44,405 nt of DNA, from NCBI GenBank assembly GCA_964473155.1, contig CAYYNT010000029.1, positions 1 to 44,405 on the forward strand. The letters run 5' to 3'. The notes under the pieces were generated by a model. It worked only from the letters and a program-made list of their open reading frames with translations. It was not told where the DNA came from and did not search any database. This DNA comes from JAJFUG01 sp964473155. GTDB lineage: Bacteria; Gemmatimonadota; Glassbacteria; GWA2-58-10. Positions within the stretch are counted from its first letter, which is position 1. The number at the start of each line of letters is the position of its first letter. The position numbers were made by a program, and so were the translations under genes. Below, piece after piece: positions 7,916-16,186 of this stretch.

Positions 7916-9529
7916 TCAGGATACGATGCGACCGGCCTGTTGCTCCATAAAAGACACAAAATCCCGGCCATAGCGCGCCAGGAAATATACCCCGGCCAGC
8001 ACGCGCTCCTGCGGTTCTCCACCGGGCCAGAGATTCGAATAAGCCTTCTCAAGCTGATTAACAAGTATCTCATCGCGGCGGCGGGCGGCGGAGAGTATTT
8101 TCTTTTCAAAACGCTCCAGGCCGGAAGATAGAGATTCCGAGGCTGAATCCAGCGGCCCGCCCAGTGTCGGGTCAAGCCCGCCAATCAGCGGTCTGATCTC
8201 CGAAAGAACCTGCCTGTTGTCTTCCCGCATCTTTCCAAGACGTTCCAGTATACCCTGAACTGCCGTGTCCGTTGACAGAATGCGGTCGGCAGCTTTTTGC
8301 GGGCCGGACTGGATGTCAGCCGGAGAGAGGGAATACTTGTCCAGCGCCTTGCCGATCTTGCTTTCTATCAAGAACCCGGAAAGCCTCGGATAAATTATTG
8401 GCCGCTCCAGGCCATACAGTTCATACAAGCCACCCATCTGAGCGTAATAGCTGATCTCACCCGGCCCGGCGACATAGCACAGGCTGCCGAACACATGGCT
8501 TTCCAGCAGCGGGCGCAGAAGCACTCCAGGGCTGAAACTCTCCGGGCTTCGATCCAGGCGCTCAATCAATTCTTTTCTGCTTAGACGAACACCGGAGGGC
8601 TTAAGGCTGAATCCTTCACCGGAACTGTCGGCCAGGAGCTTCTCCCGTGAGCCGTTTTCGATCAGGAACAGGCTGGTCTCGCCGGGCAGTGGATTCACCT
8701 GCATGGGATAGCCCAGCGCTGAAAGCTCACCGCATGCAGCCAGAAACGCCTCATTTTCCGCGCCGGATTCGAGGGCCGCCCGTTGGAACAATTCTTTTCC
8801 GGCCCTTCTTAAACCTTTACTGCAAGCCTCCACCACGAACAGTCCGCAGCCGCCGAGAAGACGCGAAATCAATTCCCCGAACGCCGCGCCGAGGTTTGTA
8901 CCGGATGTATAACTCTCATGAAGAATAGAATTCAGCCAGGGGCTGAACTCAGTCTGCGGAATCAATTTCCCGAAAGCAGAGAATACGCGCTCAATCTCAG
9001 GTCCAGGCTGGATCATGAAGGCGGGAGAACGGTTCCACGGCCTGGGATCCAGTGCGACACGCTCCAGATTATTGGCGCCGTCAAGCAGCCCGATAGCGGA
9101 TATCTCCTCGAAATCGTGGTCCTCGGAGGCATTCCAGAACACCGGCAAAACAGGCGCTCCAAGCAGTCCTTCCAGCCTTTCAGCGAGTTTAACCGCGGTC
9201 AGGGCCTTGTAGAGGATGTACAGCGGGCCGCCGAACAGCACCGGCTGCTGGCCGGTGGTCACAATAAATCCGTTCTCCCGCTCGAACCGGCAAAGGCGCT
9301 CATCTCCCCCGCTCACATGGCGGAAAGAGGACTGGCTCCGCAGCAGCTCCGCCACGAGTGAGCGGTCGAGACGGCGGTCCACCTTATCCGCCAGCGCTTT
9401 TATCCGTCCGCTGTCCTCATGGCGGCCGCCGAAAAACGCGCAGGCTTTTTCCTTCCCGCTCAGATAATCCCGCACAAGAGAGTTCAACGACGGGAATCCG
9501 GGATAGAATTTAAGTCCGGTTTCTGTCAC
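7916..9529 (-). CDS. bshC: Putative cysteine ligase BshC (bacillithiol biosynthesis)
   Basis: Adds L-cysteine to glucosamine-malate in the last step of bacillithiol synthesis. The 537-residue length matches the family. Signature segments are TTGQQPVLFGGPLYILYKAL and PVFWNASEDHDFEEI, both highly characteristic of BshC. Later features include LLRPLLESHVFGSLCYVAGPGEISYYAQM and a C-terminal helical region. The GTG start at 9529 overlaps the TGA of the upstream methyltransferase (GTGA, 4 bases), so the two are translationally coupled. Neither bshA nor bshB is in the window. In a diderm outside the Firmicutes this indicates that the cell uses bacillithiol or a derivative as its low-molecular-weight thiol. 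Confidence 0.93.
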   Translation of the reverse strand: MTETGLKFYPGFPSLNSLVRDYLSGKEKACAFFGGRHEDSGRIKALADKVDRRLDRSLVAELLRSQSSFRHVSGGDERLCRFERENGFIVTTGQQPVLFGGPLYILYKALTAVKLAERLEGLLGAPVLPVFWNASEDHDFEEISAIGLLDGANNLERVALDPRPWNRSPAFMIQPGPEIERVFSAFGKLIPQTEFSPWLNSILHESYTSGTNLGAAFGELISRLLGGCGLFVVEACSKGLRRAGKELFQRAALESGAENEAFLAACGELSALGYPMQVNPLPGETSLFLIENGSREKLLADSSGEGFSLKPSGVRLSRKELIERLDRSPESFSPGVLLRPLLESHVFGSLCYVAGPGEISYYAQMGGLYELYGLERPIIYPRLSGFLIESKIGKALDKYSLSPADIQSGPQKAADRILSTDTAVQGILERLGKMREDNRQVLSEIRPLIGGLDPTLGGPLDSASESLSSGLERFEKKILSAARRRDEILVNQLEKAYSNLWPGGEPQERVLAGVYFLARYGRDFVSFMEQQAGRIVS

Positions 9530-10275
9530 TTTTTCCGCCCGGTCAAAATAAGCCTTTCAGAATCATCCCCATGCTCCGGCATGTCATAGCCGCCGAACAC
9601 TTTCTCAGCCGGAAGACCCGCCGATTCGAGCATCGACAGCATCTCACCGCGGGAAAACAGCCGCACGGATTCGCGATAGCGCTCCCGTCCTCCATCATTC
9701 GACTGCACAAGCGTCTCTTTTTCCACCCGGAGGCCGTCCGGCGTTATCCAACGCCGTTGCAGCACCTTTATTCCATCCTTTAGGAAGCTGTCCTCCGGCT
9801 TGAGACGCGAGATTACACGCGGGCGGTTTAAATAATCTATCAGGTAAGCTCCGCCGCTCCGCAGTGCGCCGGACATTTCGGCCAGCACCGCGGCATTCTG
9901 TTGATCGGTTTCAAAATAACCGAAACTGGTGAACATGCAAATAACCAGATCGAAAGCTCCTTTGAATGGAACCGCGCGCATGTCGGCACGGATAAAGACC
10001 GGCCGGCCAACAGATGTTTCCTTTTCTTCCTGGAGCTTTGCATTCTTCAGCAGTTCCGCGGAAAGGTCCGCTCCGGCCACAAAATGTCCCTGGCCGGCCA
10101 GAAGTCGGCTGTAGCGCCCTGCGCCGCAAGCCAGGTCCAGAATGCGCAGCTTTTCCAGATGCAGCGGCAAAGCAGCCCGCCGGATGAGATTGACAACGCC
10201 CTTTGCCTCGGACTCATCCCGGTGGCTGTAAAGGTCGAGGTATCGTTGGCCGAAAGACTCCTCGAACCAGGCCAT
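9526..10275 (-). CDS. Class I SAM-dependent methyltransferase coupled to bshC (candidate N-methyl-bacillithiol synthase)
   Basis: A 249-residue Rossmann-fold methyltransferase. Motif I is ILDLACGAGRYSRLLA; the acidic residue after beta2 is in VAGADLSAELL; motif II/III regions are FIRADMRAVPF and DLVICMFTSFGYF. The C-terminal half has the extended beta-sheet seen in small-molecule methyltransferases. It starts at ATG 10275, 21 bases after the DUF123 gene, and its stop overlaps the bshC GTG. In green sulfur bacteria a SAM methyltransferase (NmbA) N-methylates bacillithiol, and I recall its homologues being linked to bshC; the coupling here suggests the same job. This is inference from context: the domain alone does not fix the substrate. 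Confidence 0.85.
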   Translation of the reverse strand: MAWFEESFGQRYLDLYSHRDESEAKGVVNLIRRAALPLHLEKLRILDLACGAGRYSRLLAGQGHFVAGADLSAELLKNAKLQEEKETSVGRPVFIRADMRAVPFKGAFDLVICMFTSFGYFETDQQNAAVLAEMSGALRSGGAYLIDYLNRPRVISRLKPEDSFLKDGIKVLQRRWITPDGLRVEKETLVQSNDGGRERYRESVRLFSRGEMLSMLESAGLPAEKVFGGYDMPEHGDDSERLILTGRKK

Positions 10276-10296
10276 AGGTTTACCTGCCTTTCATTA

Positions 10297-10713
10297 TTAC
10301 TTCAAACGTTCCGGCGCCCAGGGGAACAGTCCGGGATAAACCGGCCATACAGCCGCCTGAATACGGTAAAGGTGTGTCGGGCAGCGGCAGTCGGAGGAGC
10401 CGAACCCGGGCGCTGCCGGAACCGCCCCTTCCATGGCTGCAACCGCGCGGGCAAGATCGCATTCAAGACTGGTCCTGGAGGCCACCACGGCAAAAGTCTT
10501 ATCCTGCGCGATACGGGACAGCCAGTCCACATGCCAGTGCGGCCGCGAGGAAAGACCAAACCGGAGATGACGACCCAGGCGTCCGTCCACGCCTCCCATG
10601 GCGCTGCCTGCATAAATGTAACAGCCTGCTGGGAACATGAAAACTCCGCGCTTCCCGACCCGGATCGCGTGGCTCTCTTCCAGTCTGAACCGGTACAGAT
10701 ACGATCCTTTCAA
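10297..10713 (-). CDS. DUF123 (GIY-YIG-like) protein, standalone
   Basis: A 138-residue single-domain protein of the DUF123 group, a GIY-YIG-related fold that is often fused to endonuclease III. Visible conserved blocks are GCYIYAGSAMGG (GIY-YIG-like core), RLGRHLRFG, HWHVDWLS and GFGSSDCRCPTHLYR. These residues suggest a nucleic-acid or metal-binding site, but no activity is established for standalone copies. The best start is a TTG at 10713, 7 bases after the rlmH stop; no ATG occurs early enough to keep the N-terminal strand, and no clear Shine-Dalgarno is seen, so translation may depend on coupling to rlmH. Confidence 0.82.
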   Translation of the reverse strand: MKGSYLYRFRLEESHAIRVGKRGVFMFPAGCYIYAGSAMGGVDGRLGRHLRFGLSSRPHWHVDWLSRIAQDKTFAVVASRTSLECDLARAVAAMEGAVPAAPGFGSSDCRCPTHLYRIQAAVWPVYPGLFPWAPERLK

Positions 10714-10720
10714 AGCGCTT

Positions 10721-11185
10721 TCACTTATGATAAGGCTCCCCCCGCGTTATGGAATCAGCGCGATAGAGCTGTTCCAGCAGAATAAGACGGGCCAGCTCGT
10801 GCGGGAATGTCATCCTGGACAGGGACAGAACCCAGTCCGCAGATTGGACAAACTGACGCTCAAGGCCCAGCGGACCGCCGATCACAAAAGTCAGCCGCGA
10901 CCTGCCGGCCAAAGCCAGATGCTCAAAGCGGGCGGCCAGTTCCTCGGAGGAGCAGCTATCTCCCCTCGGGTCCAGGGCCACCACATAGGCCCCATGCGGG
11001 ATCTTTTCCCGAAGACGCCCGCACTCCCGTTCGATTATCCGTTTATCATCTCCCGCCCCGCGTTCCTCGCGGACCTCATCGATGATAAGCGTTCCGCCCC
11101 GGTTCAAGCGCTTCTCGTATTCCGAGCAAAGCGCGGCGATAGACCGGTCGCGCAGCTTACCCACGGTAAGGAGATGGAAATTCAT
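10721..11185 (-). CDS. rlmH: RlmH, 23S rRNA pseudouridine-1915 N3-methyltransferase
   Basis: SPOUT-fold methyltransferase that N3-methylates pseudouridine 1915 in helix 69 of 23S rRNA, on the assembled ribosome. The 154-residue length is typical. The knot region shows LTFVIGGPLGLE and SLSRMTFPHELARLILLEQL, and the C-terminus YRADSITRGEPYHK is the family signature. It starts at ATG 11185 and is the first gene of the seven-gene minus-strand operon. The proposed promoter at 11361-11389 would leave a leader of roughly 170 nt. Confidence 0.96.
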   Translation of the reverse strand: MNFHLLTVGKLRDRSIAALCSEYEKRLNRGGTLIIDEVREERGAGDDKRIIERECGRLREKIPHGAYVVALDPRGDSCSSEELAARFEHLALAGRSRLTFVIGGPLGLERQFVQSADWVLSLSRMTFPHELARLILLEQLYRADSITRGEPYHK

Positions 11186-11360
11186 CGGTTCTCCGAAAAT
11201 TTTTTACTGTGACCGCCGATACTGAATCTATTTTCGGCTTTCAGGATGCATACCGCCACACCGTAAACCCTCCGGAAAAAGGAACAAACCCTTTCTCCGC
11301 TGGTAGAACGGTTTAAGCAAAGCCGGAAGGATTGACCGGCTGGCCCTTCATTCATTGCAG

Positions 11361-11389
11361 AATTTAGCGCAACCTGCAAGCGCAGTCAA
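11361..11389 (-). promoter_or_regulatory. Sigma70-type promoter for the rlmH-bshC-punA operon
   Basis: Read on the minus strand: TTGACT (11389-11384), a 17-base spacer, then TAAATT (11366-11361). Five of six -35 and four of six -10 bases match consensus. It is placed back to back with the plus-strand promoter at 11402. Confidence 0.65.
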
Positions 11390-11401
11390 CGCCGGGAGAG
11401 T

Positions 11402-11429
11402 TTGACTTACGTTATATGTAAGTTATATT
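11402..11429 (+). promoter_or_regulatory. Sigma70-type promoter for the PQQ-propeller operon
   Basis: TTGACT (11402-11407), a 16-base spacer, then TATATT (11424-11429), about 57 bases before the ATG at 11486. It lies inside an upstream in-frame extension of the gene, which supports 11486 as the real start. Confidence 0.7.
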
Positions 11430-11485
11430 TTCTGAAGGTGTTAATCAAAGAAGAAGAATTCCGGTTGTTTACCCGGAGACTTAGC

Positions 11486-12646
11486 ATGACAATAGAGGCG
11501 AAAAACTGCGATCTGCGCCGGTTTTTAGCTGTTCTCGTTTTCCTGACGCCATTTTTATGCGGCTTTGCGCGAGCGGAGGAAAAAGCTGGCTGGTTCAGCG
11601 ATGATCAGGCTGAATGGTTGACATACAAGGGTAATTACGGGCGGACCTCCTCACTCGGTCCGGATTTGAACCTGCCGCTGGAAGTGGCCTGGAAAAAGAA
11701 AGACGCCCGTTCTATCGGTCAGACGCCCTGCGCGGCGGACAGCTTCATTTTCGTGTCCAGCCGCGACCGGAGGCTTCTCTGCTATCATTGCGACACCGGA
11801 CGTCAGGTGTTTCTCAGGACCTTCAAGGGCGCGGTAAGCGGCGCGGTAAGCATACGCGAACTGAAATTATATTTCCAGACCGACCTGCCGGATGGCTATT
11901 TCTATGTAACCGGCATCAATACAAAGCACAAGCATCAGAGACGGGCTGTCGGCCCGGCGGATATAGCGCCGATCCTTGAAAAGGACCAGATGTTTCTGTT
12001 TTCCCAGACCGGCAAGGCAGCCTGTTACAACCCGGAAACCGGTGTGCGCGAATGGCAGACTCAGCTAAAAGGTCTTTTTGAATACGCCCCGGTATTCCAG
12101 GAGCCTTATATCTATGTGGCGAGCGTCCAGGGCTTGGTCTATAAAATCGAGGTCGAGTACGGACGCGAAACCGCCCGTCTTGATCTCGCACACACACTGC
12201 TTGGTGATCTGGCCTCTGACGGAAATAACCTTTTTCTGGGCCTGGCCGACGGACGGATAGTATGTGTGGGAATGGATGACCTTAAAGTCATCTGGGAGGT
12301 CAGGACTGGCGAGCACCTTTTCTGCGGCCCATCGCTTCAGGACGGGAAGCTGTACCTTGCGTCACGTGAGGGCAATCTGCTGCGTCTCGATTCAAGCGAT
12401 GGAAAGCAGGAATGGAAAGTCCGTCTGCACGGAGTATCTGTCTGCACCCCTGCTCTGGCTGGAGATTACGTTTTCACCGCTACCAAGAGCGGAGAAATGG
12501 CGGCTTTTGACAAGAACAGTGGAAAGAGGCTCTGGCAGAATCTGGTGAAAGAGGGATTCAGCGCCTCGCCGCTGGTGTATGGAAAGCATGTTTTTTATTG
12601 TTCCGATCGGGGAACCGTATATGCTTTACGTCATAAAGAGAATTAA
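11486..12646 (+). CDS. Exported PQQ-binding-like beta-propeller protein (BamB-like fold)
   Basis: A 386-residue exported protein of repeated tryptophan-docking blades. Blades show the recurring pattern of a Gly-Lys-x-x-W or Gly-x-x-x-W turn, for example TGVREWQTQL, DDLKVIWEVRTG, DGKQEWKVRLHG and SGKRLWQNLV. The signal peptide ends FLCGFARA/EE, a good signal peptidase I site, so it is periplasmic or secreted. The ATG at 11486 is chosen because GGAG lies 7-8 bases upstream and because a promoter overlaps the longer possible frame. It overlaps the PEGA gene by 26 bases. Such propellers act as protein scaffolds (BamB) or bind quinoproteins; no catalytic residues are recognisable, so a scaffold role is more likely. 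Confidence 0.85.
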   Translation: MTIEAKNCDLRRFLAVLVFLTPFLCGFARAEEKAGWFSDDQAEWLTYKGNYGRTSSLGPDLNLPLEVAWKKKDARSIGQTPCAADSFIFVSSRDRRLLCYHCDTGRQVFLRTFKGAVSGAVSIRELKLYFQTDLPDGYFYVTGINTKHKHQRRAVGPADIAPILEKDQMFLFSQTGKAACYNPETGVREWQTQLKGLFEYAPVFQEPYIYVASVQGLVYKIEVEYGRETARLDLAHTLLGDLASDGNNLFLGLADGRIVCVGMDDLKVIWEVRTGEHLFCGPSLQDGKLYLASREGNLLRLDSSDGKQEWKVRLHGVSVCTPALAGDYVFTATKSGEMAAFDKNSGKRLWQNLVKEGFSASPLVYGKHVFYCSDRGTVYALRHKEN

Positions 12647-13532
12647 TGGATTGTTAAGCGGGAGCCTGTTTTTCTGTTTCTGCCTTTGCGCCGCCGCCGC
12701 TCCCGCGCTTGCCGCGGACCAGCCGGGCCGTCTGACCATTGTCCCGGACAGTGGACTGATCCTTCTGGACTATGACACCTTGAAAGTCAGCGGCGTCACC
12801 ACCCTGGAGATAGCGCCCGGCGATCATGTTCTCAGTTTTTTCCCTTCTCATTCCGCTGGACGCTGGGCGCACCGGTATCTGGAATATCCATTCTCGCTTG
12901 GCGCATCCGGTTCAAGGGCAATCGATCTGACTGCCTGCCGCGTGTTCAGTCTGCGCTCGGAGCCGCAGGACGCGAGGATCGATTACCGCGGCCGCACCGT
13001 AGGGCGCACCCCGGGAGATTACCTTCTTCTCACCGGAGCGGACGATTCCCTGACCTTCAAGCTGCGGGGTTATCAGACACGCAGCCTGATGATAGACAGC
13101 GGCGGAATCGATAAAGACATTCTGTTCGTCTCGCTCAATCCCTCCACTGCCGAGGAATATGAAAGCGATGTCGAACAGGCTATCTACATTTCTCCGCTGA
13201 AACAGATCAGCGAACCGAGGATGCTCCTGTCTCTGGGCGCCGGAGCGGCTCTGCTTTCAATTGGAGTCCTGTATAATGGCAGAGCCGACGATCATTACGA
13301 GCGTTACCTGCGACTGGCCGGTTCGGCTGCCCAGGAGAAAGCTTATCAGGATGCCGTCCGCAACGACAGGATATCCAAGGCCGCTTTTATAGCCGGTAAC
13401 GCGTCCATCGGCCTTTTGGGATACTTCGTAATCCGCAAGTTAGTATTAAAAAACCCTGGGAGCTCTTCAAACCGAAGCCCGCTCTCTCTTAAATCGACAT
13501 CGCGCGGGGCTGAGCTGACTTACGAATTCTGA
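12621..13532 (+). CDS. Exported PEGA-domain protein with C-terminal membrane segments
   Basis: A 303-residue protein with a signal peptide (about 1-32, ending APALA/AD), a first beta-sandwich (about 35-105), then a PEGA-like domain in which SEPQDARIDYRGRTVGRTPG carries the family turn. Two hydrophobic stretches near the C-terminus, around LLSLGAGAALLSIGVLY and IAGNASIGLLGYFVI, look like transmembrane or barrel-contact segments. PEGA domains occur in surface and cell-wall binding proteins. The ATG at 12621 has GGGGAAC 5 bases upstream and lies inside the preceding gene, so the pair is coupled. An earlier in-frame ATG at 12579 would bury the signal peptide. The precise function is unknown. Confidence 0.75.
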   Translation: MLYVIKRINGLLSGSLFFCFCLCAAAAPALAADQPGRLTIVPDSGLILLDYDTLKVSGVTTLEIAPGDHVLSFFPSHSAGRWAHRYLEYPFSLGASGSRAIDLTACRVFSLRSEPQDARIDYRGRTVGRTPGDYLLLTGADDSLTFKLRGYQTRSLMIDSGGIDKDILFVSLNPSTAEEYESDVEQAIYISPLKQISEPRMLLSLGAGAALLSIGVLYNGRADDHYERYLRLAGSAAQEKAYQDAVRNDRISKAAFIAGNASIGLLGYFVIRKLVLKNPGSSSNRSPLSLKSTSRGAELTYEF

Positions 13533-13557
13533 ACCTTTTTTTTCAGGGATTCATCAA

Positions 13558-14844
13558 GTGATCAAATCATGCCGCGGATCAAACGCCTGGCTTGTGTCCC
13601 TGTTGCTGGCAGCGGGATTATCAATTTCCTGCACTGACAGGGAGCGCAGCAATCCGTTCGATCCGCGCAACCCTGACAAAAGCCAGAGATCGGCCGGTTT
13701 CAACGCCCTGGCCGGAAACAGCGAGGTGCTTTTATACTGGGACGATCTTTCGGATTTCGAGGATGTGCTGGGTTTGCAGGTAGAGCGGGTCACAGCGGGA
13801 TTAGCCGATACGGCGATAATAAGCGACAGCATTCTCCCGCCCGACCGTTCGGGTTACCGGGACGTTCACGCCGAGAACGGCCAGACCTACGATTATCGCC
13901 TCCGTCTGGTGCTGAAAGATTCAGATGAGCGCCCTGTCACTGAAAGCGACCGGGCCACCCCAGGAACTTTATTCCCCTGGATTTCTAATTTTGACCGCAC
14001 CGCGGTCACCCGTCTTACCCCGGACTTACGGGATGAGCGTTTCGATACGGAATACAGCTTCAATTTCGTCCAGGACATTCAGATTCGCCCCGACAACACC
14101 GAGATATGGATTCTGGACGCAATCACCGCCAAGATATACCGTTTTTATCCTGACGGCACATACCTTCAGGACCAGGGCAACCTGGGCCAGACCGCGGCTT
14201 TCAGGTTTAACATCTTCGACCGTTCCCTCTGGCTCGCGAGCTGGGCGCTTAACAGTACGGTTTTCCACCTTGGACGGAGCGGTGAACTGGTAGCCAGCTA
14301 CCGCACCGATGTTTTCCCGACCTGGATCGAACTCGATTACGAGAGAGATGGCGCATGGGTGGCCACGGATGGCGGTAAGATGCTCTACCTGAATGCAACC
14401 GGCCATATCACGGAGATCACACATTCCGCTTTCATCAGCCCTGAAAAAGTCGTTTCCGGAACGGCCGCGAACAGCAGGGCCTGGGTCCTGGATTACGATG
14501 CCAAGGCGATATTCCACCTGACTCTCGACGATGCCGACTGGAATCTCAAGGTATTCAGCAATCCACAGGACATAGCGACAAACAGTCAAGCGGATTTATG
14601 CTGGGTGGCGGATATGGATGCAGATATTGTCTATGAGATAGATGAGCAGAAAAACATACGCGCTCAGGTGCATAACCTGGGGCGCCCGACAGACCTGTAC
14701 TGGAATCCCTATGAACAGAACATCCTGGTGACCGGAGGAGACGGGACTATAAGCTGCCTCCTGCCCGGAGGGACTGTCCTCTGGAGCACCCGCCTAAACA
14801 ATCATCCCGGCCAGATAGTAGTTCAATCTTTCGGAACAAATTGA
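13558..14844 (+). CDS. Lipoprotein with fibronectin-like and NHL/propeller-like repeats
   Basis: A 428-residue predicted lipoprotein: a hydrophobic N-terminus ends in the lipobox LSISC, so the Cys is lipidated. SNPFDPRNPD just after it is a motif I associate with secreted proteins of uncultured FCB-type bacteria. Residues about 45-135 look like a fibronectin type III domain, followed by a beta-propeller made of repeats such as IQIRPDNTEIWILDAITAKI, RSLWLASW, RDGAWVATDGG and ADLCWVADMDADIVYEID (NHL-like). The start is a GTG at 13558 with AGGGAT about 8 bases upstream. It is the third gene after the propeller and PEGA genes, so all three probably form one envelope assembly. The gene ends 6 bases from the converging rsmI stop. 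Confidence 0.78.
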   Translation: MIKSCRGSNAWLVSLLLAAGLSISCTDRERSNPFDPRNPDKSQRSAGFNALAGNSEVLLYWDDLSDFEDVLGLQVERVTAGLADTAIISDSILPPDRSGYRDVHAENGQTYDYRLRLVLKDSDERPVTESDRATPGTLFPWISNFDRTAVTRLTPDLRDERFDTEYSFNFVQDIQIRPDNTEIWILDAITAKIYRFYPDGTYLQDQGNLGQTAAFRFNIFDRSLWLASWALNSTVFHLGRSGELVASYRTDVFPTWIELDYERDGAWVATDGGKMLYLNATGHITEITHSAFISPEKVVSGTAANSRAWVLDYDAKAIFHLTLDDADWNLKVFSNPQDIATNSQADLCWVADMDADIVYEIDEQKNIRAQVHNLGRPTDLYWNPYEQNILVTGGDGTISCLLPGGTVLWSTRLNNHPGQIVVQSFGTN

Positions 14845-14850
14845 AACCGC

Positions 14851-15780
14851 TCATCCCCTGCGGTTCAGCCAGGCGCAGACAAGCGGATAAATCCGGTTGC
14901 GCGGCGCGCCCAGGCGCTCCGCCGCCAGGACAGTAAGCTGTTTTGCGCCCAGGGAGTCCGCATCCGGAGTATTATCCAGAATAGTAGCGACATCTTGCGC
15001 GAGGTTTTCACCTGAACCAACGGTCCCCTCGCGCTCAGCCCCCTCCAGCAGCAGCACGGCCTCACCTTTGGACGGTATTTCTCCGCTCTCCATTTTTCCA
15101 GACAGATCGCTTACCCGCCCTCTTGACACCTGTTCGTGCACTTTGGTCATTTCCCGGCAGATAACCGCCCTCCGGTCACCTATCACCTCATGGATTGCAT
15201 TCAGCGCGGTCAGCAGCCTCCGGGCGGGGCAATAAAAAACCAGCGTCGCTTTAATCGCCGCCAGTTCCTGGAGCGTTACCTTGAGAGCGGAGGTTTTGGG
15301 CGGCAGGAATCCGGCGAAAAGAAAACGGTCCGTTGGCAGCCCGGAAACGCTGACCGCCGCGGCCAGAGCCGATGGCCCGGGGACAGGCGTAACGTCCAAC
15401 CCTCGGGCCGCGGCAAGGGAAACCGCCCGATAGCCGGGATCGGAGATGCCCGGAGTGCCGGCATCGCTTATCAGGGCCACATCCAGGCCCGATTCGAGCA
15501 GAGCGGTAATCTGCCGGGCGGAGGATTCCTCGTTGTGGTCATGACAACTCAGGACTTTCGCCCCGATCCCGTAATGTGCCAGAAGCTTACGGCTGTGACG
15601 AGTGTCCTCGCAAGCCACAACCGCCACGCCGCGTAAAACCTCCACCGCCCGGAAAGTCAGGTCTTCGAGGTTGCCCAAAGGGGTCGCCACTATGTAAAGA
15701 CGGCCAGCCGCGCCGGACGGCTTCTTCCGGGAGTCGCCATCCACAGTTTCAGAAGTTGGTGATGATCCGGCTCTGGCCAC
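14851..15780 (-). CDS. rsmI: RsmI, 16S rRNA 2'-O-methyltransferase (C1402)
   Basis: Tetrapyrrole-methylase-fold enzyme that 2'-O-methylates cytidine 1402 of 16S rRNA at the decoding centre. Family blocks are YIVATPLGNLEDLTFRA, ACEDTRHSRKLL, SDAGTPGISDPGY, PVPGPSALAAA and the REMTKVHE turn. The 309-residue length includes a short N-terminal extension and a C-terminal helical domain. The start is a GTG at 15780 with GAGGGA about 10 bases upstream, lying inside the ylbF coding region (32-base overlap), so the pair is tightly coupled. No ATG occurs before the conserved core. Confidence 0.95.
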   Translation of the reverse strand: MARAGSSPTSETVDGDSRKKPSGAAGRLYIVATPLGNLEDLTFRAVEVLRGVAVVACEDTRHSRKLLAHYGIGAKVLSCHDHNEESSARQITALLESGLDVALISDAGTPGISDPGYRAVSLAAARGLDVTPVPGPSALAAAVSVSGLPTDRFLFAGFLPPKTSALKVTLQELAAIKATLVFYCPARRLLTALNAIHEVIGDRRAVICREMTKVHEQVSRGRVSDLSGKMESGEIPSKGEAVLLLEGAEREGTVGSGENLAQDVATILDNTPDADSLGAKQLTVLAAERLGAPRNRIYPLVCAWLNRRG

Positions 15781-16105
15781 CGTCGCGTATTCCCTCGGAA
15801 ATGTACTCGTTCACCTTGTTCATCAGCTTGAGGTAATTCTCCTGGCTTGAAACCAGGGCCTGGAAATTTGTCCGTCCCTGCAAATCTGCCAGAACGCTCT
15901 CATAATCGGTTTTGACCTGTTCCGGGACTTCCTGGCCTGAATGGACCAGCTTGTTGATATTATCTTCGAGTTGTTGAAGTTTCTGCACCAGGTCGCGCAA
16001 TTCCTGGTCATCCCCGACTATCCGGGATGAGCTTTCATAATAACGGTACTCAGGGGTCTGCGCGATCAGACGGCCCAGTTGGCGGGCCTGTGATTCGATA
16101 TCCAT
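15749..16105 (-). CDS. YlbF/YmcA family protein
   Basis: A 118-residue all-helical protein of the YlbF (Com_YlbF) family. In Bacillus the YlbF-YmcA-YaaT complex affects RNase Y specificity, competence and biofilm formation. The core shows paired amphipathic helices: LGRLIAQTPEYRYYESSSR, ELRDLVQKLQQLEDNINKL and ALVSSQENYLKLMNKVNEYI. The start at ATG 16105 is preferred because GGAG lies 6 bases upstream; an ATG at 16117 is 4 codons earlier. No YmcA or YaaT partner is in the window. The rsmI GTG lies inside its 3' end. Confidence 0.8.
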   Translation of the reverse strand: MDIESQARQLGRLIAQTPEYRYYESSSRIVGDDQELRDLVQKLQQLEDNINKLVHSGQEVPEQVKTDYESVLADLQGRTNFQALVSSQENYLKLMNKVNEYISEGIRDGGQSRIITNF

Positions 16106-16186
16106 TCGATTCTCCATCCTGACTCTGGTTGGTTGCCATGCAGAAGAAACATCACTCAAAGAAAATACCTGCGCTGAGGGCCGCTG

